Shown here in pieces: positions 6,717 to 13,123 of a DNA stretch of 13,123 nucleotides. The notes below the pieces were generated by a model, which saw only the letters and a list, made by a program, of their open reading frames with translations, made no database searches and was not told the origin of the DNA. Position numbers and translations under genes: made by a program. The stretch comes from Burkholderiales bacterium (lineage in GTDB: Bacteria > Pseudomonadota > Gammaproteobacteria > Burkholderiales > CAIKXV01), in NCBI GenBank assembly GCA_014379045.1, contig JACMMK010000286.1, positions 1 to 13,123 of the forward strand. The letters are read 5' to 3'. Position 1 is the first letter of the stretch. Every line of letters begins with the position of its first letter.

Positions 6717-9700
6717 GTGGTCGACCTGTCCAACGCATCCCCTGATGAATCGCTTCCCGCTGCCACGAGCGGACTCAATTTTCCCGTCGTAGGTCTGGGC
6801 GCGTCGGCTGGCGGTCTGGCTGCATTGCGGACGTGTTTCGAGAACCTGCCCGCGGCGCCTGATATGGCGTTCGTAGTGATTCTGCATCTCTCCCCCAAGC
6901 ACGAGAGCAACGTCGCCGCGATCCTCCAGCACGCGACGCGGATGCCGGTGAGCCAGGTCGCGTCTGATATCGCGATCGAGCGCAACCACGTCTACGTGAT
7001 CCCGCCGACCCATAGCCTGGCCATGTACGACGGTCATCTCGCACTGAGCGAGAGGCGTAATCACCGAGGTGCGCCGGTATCGATCGACTTGTTCTTTCGC
7101 ACGCTTGCGGAGGCGCATGGAGATCGCGCGGTCGGTATCGTTCTATCGGGCACAGGGGCGGACGGGTCGGGAGGTATCGCGCGTCTGAAGGAGCGCGGTG
7201 GGGTGGTGATCGCGCAGAGTCCGGCCGATGCTGAATTCAGCGGTATGCCCGACAGTGCGATCGCAACCGGGAACGTCGACATCGTCCTGCCGGTCGCAGA
7301 CATCGCCCAAAAGCTCGTCGAACTGTGGCAGAACGCCCGCGGCATCGCGTTACCGACGCCGGATATTTCCGGTCTTTCCGCTGCGGGTCCGAGCACCCCG
7401 GACGCCGCGGACGAGGCGGAAGCGGCGCTGCAAGGGGTGATGGGTCTGCTGAAGAAACGTACCGGCCACGATTTCAAGCACTACAAGCGGGCCACGGTGC
7501 TGCGCCGGATCGAACGCAGGCTTCAGGTCGCAGGCGTGTCGGCACTGCCCTCGTACCTGGAATTCATGAACGGTCAGCCCGGTGAGGCGAATGCCTTGCT
7601 CGACGACATGCTGATCGGCGTCACCAATTTCTTCCGCGACCGGGAATCGTTCGAAGCGCTCGAGCGCGAGGTGATTCCGACGCTGTTCGCCCCGGCATTC
7701 AATGGCGAGCCGTTACGCGCATGGGTAGCGGGGTGTTCGTCGGGCGAAGAGGTTTACTCGCTCGCCATCCTGCTTGCCGATGCGGCGACACGCGCGACCG
7801 AGGCGCGCGAGCTTCAGCTATTTGCGAGCGACATCGATGAAAGCGCGTTGGCAGTGGGACGACAAGGGCGGTATCCAGAGGCGATCGCCACCGACGTCGC
7901 GCCCAACTTTCTGCGCAGCTACTTTTGCAAGGAAGGCATCGGTTACCGCGTTCACGATGCCCTGCGCAAGAAAGTGCTGTTCGCGGCACACAACGTCTTG
8001 CGGGACCCACCGTTCTCGCGTCTCGATATGGTGTCGTGCCGTAATTTGCTGATCTATCTGGATCGCGAGGCGCAGAGCGAAATCCTGCAGACGTTTCATT
8101 TCTCGCTACGGCCGGGTGGCTATCTCTTCCTCGGCAGCTCGGAGACTGCCGACGCCGCGCCGAGGCTGTTCAGCGAGGTCGACAAGAAGCATCGAATCTA
8201 CCGTGCGCTGCCGGGTCCACGAGCGATGCGTGAACTTTCGCCGTTCCGCGCTGAACGTGCAGCGTTCGGCACCGCCTCGGAGCAGCGGCGCCCGGTCGGG
8301 GACAAACATGTCCCCAGTGGCATCAAGGATCTGGTGCAAACCCTCCTTGTCGAAGATTACACACCGGCAACCCTCGTCATCGACGCGGACCTGCAGGTAG
8401 TGCATGTGTGGGGCGGGGCGGCCCGCTTTCTGCGTTTCGGCGAAGGCGATCCGTCGCATCATTTGCTGTCCCTGGTTCCGGAACAACTGCGCGCCGAGCT
8501 CAGGACGGCGATCTTTCAAGCGACGCAATCCGGCGCGAGTGTCACCGCCCGACCGGTGACGCTTGCCGAGGGGACCCGGCTCGTCAATGTCCACACGACC
8601 GTTCGACCCGTGCATCGCGAGGGTTGGCCACCGAATCTGAGTCTCGTGTTGTTCAGCGAATCTTCGGCCGACAGCCCCGATGCCGACGCTGAGGCGATTG
8701 CGGCAGGCGCCAAGGACCCGGTCGTCATCCACCTGGAGAGCGAACTCCACCGCAAGGAAGAGCTGCTGCAAGCAACGCTCGAACAACACGCGACCGCCGT
8801 CGAGGATCTGAAGGCGACGAACGAGGAGCTGCAGGCAATCAACGAAGAAATGCGCTCGACGACCGAGGAGCTTGAAACAAGCAAGGAAGAGCTGCAGTCG
8901 ACCAACGAGGAATTGATGACGGTCAACGTCGAGCTAAAGAACAAGATCGACGAGACCAATCGAGTGACCGACGATCTGCGCAACCTTGTCCGCTCGAGCG
9001 AGATCGCCTCCATTTTTGTCGACCCGGAGATGCGCATCAGGCGGTTCACACCCGCCGCGCAGTCGATCTTCAACATCATCGGCACCGATATCGGCAGACC
9101 GCTGCTCGACATTACGCACAGGCTGGATTACGACGGGCTTGCAAACGACGCCGCAGCGACCTTCGCGTCGTTGCGCACCGTCGAGCGAGAAGTGCGAAGC
9201 AGCGACGGGCGCTGGTTTCTGGCGCGCATGCTGCCGTACCGCACTGCCGAGAACAACATCAGTGGCGCGGTATTGAACTTCGTGGACATCAGCAGCCGGC
9301 TCGTGGCCGAGACGCGGATGCACCTCGGCGAGGAGCGGCTGAAGCTGCTGGCCGACAGCGTCCCCGACTTTGCCATCCTGACGCTTGACGGCGAAGCGAG
9401 ATTCAGCAGCTGGAGCGGCGGCGCGGAAAGGCTGTTCGGCTACGTCGAGGCAGAGATCCTGGGACGCCCCGCCGACGTTATCTATACATCCAACGATCGT
9501 GAGCGAGCCGCTCCGACGCATGAATTGAGCCGGGCGGATGACTTCGGCAGTGCGTTTTTCGAGCGCTGGCTCGTGCGCAAGGATGGCACGGAGTTCTTCG
9601 CGAACGCGACTCTGGCGGCGCTCCGGCTGGGCGGCGCGCAGGGCTACGGCATGATCGTGCGCGACGTCACCAAGAGCAAGGAGACGGAAGGCATCGATGA

Positions 9701-10844
9701 AGCTTCCAAGCGGGCAGCCGAGGCCACCGCCAAGCTCAAGGACGAGTTTCTGGCCGTGCTGTCGCACGAGCTCAAGCACCCCCTCAATCTGATCCACGTC
9801 AACGCCCAGTTGCTGCTGAGCCTGCCGGAGACGAAAGTCATCCCGTCGGTCGCCAAGGCCGGCGAGACCATAGAGCGCAGCGTGGCGGCGCAGGCGAGGA
9901 TCATCGACGACCTGCTCGACCTCTCGCGAACGCAGGCGGGCAAGCTGGCGCTCGACCGTGCGTCGGTGGATCTCGTGCAGGCGATAGAGCCCAGCCTCAA
10001 GTGGGCACAGTTTCAGACCGATGCCAAAGGCATCGAACTCGCGCTGGAAGGGTTGGACCAGACCATTGTGGTATTCGGAGATGTCGTCCGCATCGAGCAG
10101 ATCATCTGGAACCTGGTCAGCAATGCGATCAAGTTTACCGACGCTGGGGGGCAGATCGTCGTGCGTCTCAGACTAGAGGGCCAGAACGCGGTTGTCGAAG
10201 TGGCCGACACTGGACGCGGGATGTCCGCCGCGTTTCTGCCCCACGTGTTCGACATGTTCCGGCAGGAAGAGGGTTACACGACGCGCAGGGAGGGCGGGAT
10301 GGGCATCGGACTGGGCCTGGTCAAGGCGCTGGTGAAATTGCACGGGGGTTCGGTCGTGGGGGAGTCCGCCGGGACGGGCCAAGGCTCGACGTTCACCGTT
10401 TCGCTTCCAATACTGGACAATAGCGAGGTTGCGCAGCCCCATGGTGCGATCCGACCAGCGCGACCTCTCGGTGGGATGCGCATCCTGTTGGTTGATGACA
10501 CCAGCGACACCCTCGACACCTTCAGCATCCTGCTCGAAATGGAAGGGGCGGTCGTGGCCTGCGCAGGCAGTGGCGCCGAGGCCTTGGCACTCTGTCGAAA
10601 CCAGCGTTTCGATCTGCTCATCTCCGACGTGGGCATGCCGGAAATGGATGGCAACCAGTTGATCGCGCGTCTGCGCCGACGCACCGAAACCGCGCGCTTG
10701 CCGGCGATTGCGTTGACCGGCTATGGCCGGACGCAGGACATTCAGGCAGCGACCCAAGCCGGCTTCAACGCCCATCTGACGAAGCCGGTGGACCTGGACA
10801 AACTTCGCGAGCTCGCCCTCAAGGTCGCCCGCGTCCATCCCTAG
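6717..10844 (+). CDS. CheB-CheR-PAS hybrid histidine kinase with C-terminal receiver
   Basis: A 1375-residue cytoplasmic fusion. Order: CheB methylesterase at about 22-210 with triad Ser30 (GASAGG), His57 (ILHLSP) and Asp149 (GTGADG); CheR methyltransferase at about 235-498 with the SAM motif GCSSGEE at 339-345 and NLLIYLD; a PAS-like domain at about 550-650; a coiled coil at about 674-755; PAS at about 761-862; PAS at about 872-990; HisKA with SHELKHP (His1017); HATPase with N1132/N1136 and DTGRG at D1164; receiver with VDD at 1260-1261, phospho-Asp1304 (SDVGMP) and LTKP. Every catalytic motif is intact, so esterase, methyltransferase and kinase activities are all plausible. The substrate of the methyl-modifying half is unknown, since no chemoreceptor, CheA or CheW is near. 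The GTG at 6717 is the earliest start after an in-frame stop at 6708, and it lacks a good ribosome site. This fusion type is known in other proteobacteria. Confidence 0.94.
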   Translation: MVDLSNASPDESLPAATSGLNFPVVGLGASAGGLAALRTCFENLPAAPDMAFVVILHLSPKHESNVAAILQHATRMPVSQVASDIAIERNHVYVIPPTHSLAMYDGHLALSERRNHRGAPVSIDLFFRTLAEAHGDRAVGIVLSGTGADGSGGIARLKERGGVVIAQSPADAEFSGMPDSAIATGNVDIVLPVADIAQKLVELWQNARGIALPTPDISGLSAAGPSTPDAADEAEAALQGVMGLLKKRTGHDFKHYKRATVLRRIERRLQVAGVSALPSYLEFMNGQPGEANALLDDMLIGVTNFFRDRESFEALEREVIPTLFAPAFNGEPLRAWVAGCSSGEEVYSLAILLADAATRATEARELQLFASDIDESALAVGRQGRYPEAIATDVAPNFLRSYFCKEGIGYRVHDALRKKVLFAAHNVLRDPPFSRLDMVSCRNLLIYLDREAQSEILQTFHFSLRPGGYLFLGSSETADAAPRLFSEVDKKHRIYRALPGPRAMRELSPFRAERAAFGTASEQRRPVGDKHVPSGIKDLVQTLLVEDYTPATLVIDADLQVVHVWGGAARFLRFGEGDPSHHLLSLVPEQLRAELRTAIFQATQSGASVTARPVTLAEGTRLVNVHTTVRPVHREGWPPNLSLVLFSESSADSPDADAEAIAAGAKDPVVIHLESELHRKEELLQATLEQHATAVEDLKATNEELQAINEEMRSTTEELETSKEELQSTNEELMTVNVELKNKIDETNRVTDDLRNLVRSSEIASIFVDPEMRIRRFTPAAQSIFNIIGTDIGRPLLDITHRLDYDGLANDAAATFASLRTVEREVRSSDGRWFLARMLPYRTAENNISGAVLNFVDISSRLVAETRMHLGEERLKLLADSVPDFAILTLDGEARFSSWSGGAERLFGYVEAEILGRPADVIYTSNDRERAAPTHELSRADDFGSAFFERWLVRKDGTEFFANATLAALRLGGAQGYGMIVRDVTKSKETEGIDEASKRAAEATAKLKDEFLAVLSHELKHPLNLIHVNAQLLLSLPETKVIPSVAKAGETIERSVAAQARIIDDLLDLSRTQAGKLALDRASVDLVQAIEPSLKWAQFQTDAKGIELALEGLDQTIVVFGDVVRIEQIIWNLVSNAIKFTDAGGQIVVRLRLEGQNAVVEVADTGRGMSAAFLPHVFDMFRQEEGYTTRREGGMGIGLGLVKALVKLHGGSVVGESAGTGQGSTFTVSLPILDNSEVAQPHGAIRPARPLGGMRILLVDDTSDTLDTFSILLEMEGAVVACAGSGAEALALCRNQRFDLLISDVGMPEMDGNQLIARLRRRTETARLPAIALTGYGRTQDIQAATQAGFNAHLTKPVDLDKLRELALKVARVHP
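8814..8939 (+). repeat. Six 7-residue coiled-coil repeats (NEEL type) in the fusion kinase
   Basis: Six consecutive 21-base units encode ATNEELQ, AINEEMR, STTEELE, TSKEELQ, STNEELM and TVNVELK (residues 700-741). The strict heptad with Leu or Met at a fixed place predicts a dimeric coiled coil joining the CheB-CheR half to the PAS-kinase half. This is a family trait of such fusions, and its length sets the helical phase of signal transmission. Confidence 0.8.
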
Positions 10845-11126
10845 TCGCGGATAAGCGGCACCTGTTTGCGCGAGGCGCTTCGATCGCGGGGCCCGCGCGC
10901 TCGCGCGGAAGTGCCTTCTGAAGCCGTCAGAGAGGCGGGTAGAATCCTCCGGAACTTCGGCGGGCGGTCTGGAACGATCGCAAGCGGTCCGGATCCACCA
11001 AGTCGTCGTGCTAACATCCGCACGCGCCCTGGGGGCTGCGGGTAGCGGCTGCAAGCGGTTGGACGGTCGCGCTCGAAACAGCTTCGATCCGCGCGTTGGC
11101 GCGATGGGCTGCGCCGCAGCAGTGAG
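10845..11126. other. Gene-free gap between the fusion kinase and ppiD
   Basis: I see no convincing gene here. Just after the kinase stop is a large imperfect fold: GGCAC (10857-10861) with GTGCC (10911-10915), and inside it GCGCGAG (10868-10874) with CTCGCGC (10900-10906), without a U-run. It may act as a 3'-end structure. TAGAAT at 10940-10945 resembles a -10 box, but the candidate -35 (TTCTGA, 10916-10921, 18 bp away) is poor. No copy of the tRNA-Asp end was found. Confidence 0.4.
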
Positions 11127-11149
11127 CCGCCCCCGCGGGGCGGTACACT
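11127..11149 (+). promoter_or_regulatory. GC palindrome and -10-like box, probable ppiD promoter region
   Basis: CCGCCCC (11127-11133) and GGGGCGG (11137-11143) are perfect 7-bp arms with a 3-bp centre, directly followed by TACACT (11144-11149), a 4 of 6 match to the -10 consensus. The best -35 is only GTGAGC at 11122-11127, 16 bp away. Transcription would start near 11153-11157, leaving a leader of about 45-50 nt. The palindrome fills the spacer, so it could be an operator or the end of the upstream transcript. Confidence 0.4.
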
Positions 11150-11159
11150 GGAATGGCCC

Positions 11160-11188
11160 GGGCGAACGAATGTTCGCCTCTTTTTTTT
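11160..11188 (+). terminator. Intrinsic terminator-like hairpin with T8 run, 13 nt before the ppiD ATG
   Basis: GGCGAAC (11161-11167) and GTTCGCC (11172-11178) form a perfect 7-bp stem with loop GAAT, extendable by a G-U pair. It is followed by TC and eight T (11181-11188), which is the form of a factor-independent terminator. It lies downstream of the likely ppiD -10 box, so it is probably inside the ppiD leader as an attenuator, or else it ends transcripts coming from the left. GTTCG (11172-11176) can also pair with CGAAC (11194-11198), which would open the terminator stem. Confidence 0.75.
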
Positions 11189-11201
11189 GGTCCCGAACGC
11201 C

Positions 11202-13103
11202 ATGTACGAATTCGTCCGTAAACAGAAGCGCATCGCGCAAATCGTGCTCGGGTTGTTGATGCTGCCGTTCCTTTTCTTCGGGATGGAGGGCTACTTCCGC
11301 GACGGTGGCACGGAGGCCCATGTCGCCGAGGTGGGCGGCGAGAAGCTGCTGCGACGCGACTACGACCGGCGTTTGCGCGAGCAGCAGGATCGTCTGCGCG
11401 AAACGCTCGGTGCGCAGGCGCGCCCGGAATTGTTCGAGAGCGCCGAGTTTCGCAATGCTGTGGTCGAGGGCATGGTGCAGGAGCGGCTGTTACTTCAGGC
11501 GGCCGAGCGCACCGGCCTGCGCGTCACCGATGCCCAACTGCAGCAGGTGATCGCCGGTCAGCCGGAGTTCCAGGAGAACGGCCAGTTTTCGGTGGATCGT
11601 TACCGGACGCTGTTGCGCACCGCCGGCATGACCGAGGGCATGTACCAGGAACGCGTGCGCACGGAGCTCGCGCTGTCGCAGGTCCAGGCCGTGTTCACCG
11701 GCGGCACCATCGTTGCGTCGAGCGTCACCGATCGCGTCGTGAAGGTGGTCGACCAGCAGCGCGAGGCGAGCGTCTCGGTGCTGGCACCCGAATCGTTTCT
11801 GAAGCAGGTCGAACTCGAGCCGGGGGCGGTGGAGAAATTCTACGAGGCGAACCGGAAGGAGTTCGAGATCCCCCAGCAGGTCCGCGTCGAGTACGTGACC
11901 CTGTCGCTTGCGCAACTCGCCGCCGAGATCACGGTCACGCCGGAGGAAGCCAAAGCGTTCTTCGACCAGAACACGCAGCAGTTCCGCGCGGCCGAAGAGC
12001 GGCAGGCGAGTCACATCCTGATCGCGGTGGCGCCCGGCGCCGACGCGAAGATGCGCAGCACCGCACGCGAACGGGCGACCGAACTCGCGGCCCAGGTGCG
12101 ACAGGCACCGCAGAGCTTCGCCGACGTTGCACGCAAGGCGTCGCAGGACCCGGGCTCGGCGGCACGCGGCGGCGATCTCGGCTTCTTCTCGCGCGGCACG
12201 ATGATGAAGGGCTTCGACGAAGCGGTGTTCGCGTTGAAGCCCGCGGAGATCGTCGGGCCGGTGGAGACCGAAGCCGGGTTCCACGTGATCCAGTTGACCG
12301 GCGTCAGGGGCGGCGGCGCGTCTTTCGAACAGTTGCGGCCGAAGGTCGAAGAGGAGGCTCGACGCACCCGTGCATCACGCCGGTTCAACGAACTCGCCGA
12401 CGGTTTCACCAACACCGTGTTCGAGCAGTCGGACAGTCTGAAGCCGGCGGCCGAGCTGCTGAAGCAACCCGTACAGACCAGCGGCTGGTTCAGTCGCCAG
12501 GGCGGTGACACGCCGAAAGGTGCCAATGAGCGATTGATCGCCGCGGTCTTCGCCGACGACGTGTTGAACGACAAGCGCAACACCGCAGCGACCGAAGTCG
12601 GACAGGGCGTGCTGATGTCGGCGCGGGTGATCGAGTCGAAGCCTGCCGGGTCGCGCCCGCTCGCCGAGGTCGGCGGGGCGATCGAGAAACGCCTGCGATT
12701 GCAGCGCGCCTCCGAACTCGCCGTCGAGGCCGGACGCAGGCGCCTCGACGAGTTGCGCCAGGGCAAGACCGCAGGCAATGGCGCCGGTACCGTGTTTGGC
12801 AACCCACAGGTCGTGAGTCGTCAGCAGCGTGGCACCTTGTCCGAGGCCGCGATCCGGCAGGTGTTCCGGGTCGATGCGAGCAGGTTGCCGGCGTATGGGG
12901 GTGTCGATCAGCCCGGCGGCGGCTACCTGCTGATCCGCGTGTCCCGCGTCATCGACTCACCCGGCGTCGACCCGAGCGCGCGTGCGGCGTTCTCGCGTCA
13001 GGCCGACCAGTTGATCGCGCAGCAGCAGGTGTCGGCGTACCTCGCCGCGCTACGCACCCAGGCGAAGGTGCAGATCAACGCGGGGGCCACCGAAACGCGC
13101 TGA
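11202..13103 (+). CDS. ppiD: PpiD/SurA-type periplasmic folding chaperone (parvulin-like)
   Basis: Inner-membrane-anchored periplasmic chaperone that helps newly exported proteins fold near the SecYEG exit. The 633-residue product matches PpiD length and layout: a short basic cytoplasmic N-terminus (YEFVRKQKR), one membrane segment at about 11-28, a SurA-like N-terminal chaperone region at about 30-260, a parvulin domain at about 267-370 (ASHILI, GGDLGFF, FHVIQL), then a C-terminal chaperone part. The parvulin core is well kept, so some prolyl isomerase activity is possible, although the E. coli homologue is regarded as a chaperone with little or none. ATG 11202 gives the standard N-terminus. 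The frame continues back to a TTG in the T-run, which is not credible. There is no Shine-Dalgarno sequence, and the T8 run lies where one would be expected. In related genomes this gene usually follows tRNA-Asp; here about 8 kb intervenes. Confidence 0.93.
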   Translation: MYEFVRKQKRIAQIVLGLLMLPFLFFGMEGYFRDGGTEAHVAEVGGEKLLRRDYDRRLREQQDRLRETLGAQARPELFESAEFRNAVVEGMVQERLLLQAAERTGLRVTDAQLQQVIAGQPEFQENGQFSVDRYRTLLRTAGMTEGMYQERVRTELALSQVQAVFTGGTIVASSVTDRVVKVVDQQREASVSVLAPESFLKQVELEPGAVEKFYEANRKEFEIPQQVRVEYVTLSLAQLAAEITVTPEEAKAFFDQNTQQFRAAEERQASHILIAVAPGADAKMRSTARERATELAAQVRQAPQSFADVARKASQDPGSAARGGDLGFFSRGTMMKGFDEAVFALKPAEIVGPVETEAGFHVIQLTGVRGGGASFEQLRPKVEEEARRTRASRRFNELADGFTNTVFEQSDSLKPAAELLKQPVQTSGWFSRQGGDTPKGANERLIAAVFADDVLNDKRNTAATEVGQGVLMSARVIESKPAGSRPLAEVGGAIEKRLRLQRASELAVEAGRRRLDELRQGKTAGNGAGTVFGNPQVVSRQQRGTLSEAAIRQVFRVDASRLPAYGGVDQPGGGYLLIRVSRVIDSPGVDPSARAAFSRQADQLIAQQQVSAYLAALRTQAKVQINAGATETR

Positions 13104-13123
13104 TCCGCACGCCGGCGCCGGTG

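Noticed and set aside
3001..11160. Integrative element with attachment sites formed by the tRNA-Asp 3' end
   Set aside because: I looked for a second copy of the tRNA 3' end before ppiD and saw none, and no integrase or recombinase gene is present.
11187..11201. Upstream TTG start for ppiD adding five residues
   Set aside because: The TTG lies inside the T-run of the hairpin. ATG 11202 gives the standard basic N-terminus before the membrane segment.
10173..11321. Antisense frame crossing the kinase end, the gap and the start of ppiD
   Set aside because: It has no domain, overlaps two well-supported genes and the terminator hairpin, and has a typical shadow composition.
1..13123. CRISPR array, insertion sequence, toxin-antitoxin pair or defence genes
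   Set aside because: There are no regularly spaced repeats, transposase motifs or small paired genes. The only repeats seen are protein-level heptads and local hairpins.

Overview
The window is GC-rich, densely coded DNA with every supported gene on the plus strand. The order lon, hupB, tRNA-Val, tRNA-Asp and, further on, a PpiD-type periplasmic foldase is an arrangement I associate with Betaproteobacteria. The Lon and HU sequences are also proteobacterial in type. I would call the source a betaproteobacterium and cannot safely go to genus.

Left part (1-3036): the 3' three quarters of lon, a strong 16-bp stem-loop just after its stop, a near-consensus sigma-70 promoter (TTGACA, 17 bp, TATAAA), a leader of about 215 nt, hupB starting at a GTG, then tRNA-Val(UAC) 34 nt after hupB and tRNA-Asp(GUC) 138 nt further on. 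This is housekeeping proteolysis, nucleoid and translation territory.

Middle part (3037-10844): three signalling or accessory genes lie between tRNA-Asp and ppiD. The first encodes a soluble hybrid histidine kinase (three PAS, GAF, HisKA, HATPase, receiver). The second is a 126-residue protein of the host-attachment / translational machinery (eRF1-like) family. The third is a 1375-residue fusion of CheB methylesterase, CheR methyltransferase, coiled coil, PAS domains, histidine kinase and receiver. All recognised catalytic and phospho-acceptor residues are present in both kinases. No integrase, transposase or duplicated tRNA end is visible, so gain by a tRNA-targeted element is not demonstrated. 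This cassette is the unusual part of the window: two kinases that each end in a receiver, with no DNA-binding regulator, Hpt protein, chemoreceptor or CheA beside them.

Right part (10845-13123): a 357-nt gap without a gene, ending in a GC palindrome, a -10-like box and a textbook terminator hairpin with a T8 run that stops only 13 nt before the ppiD ATG. ppiD is complete (633 aa) and has no Shine-Dalgarno sequence. Lon, HU and PpiD fit a protein-quality-control and nucleoid neighbourhood. The kinase cassette probably senses cytoplasmic cues (there are no membrane segments) and may signal to unlinked partners.
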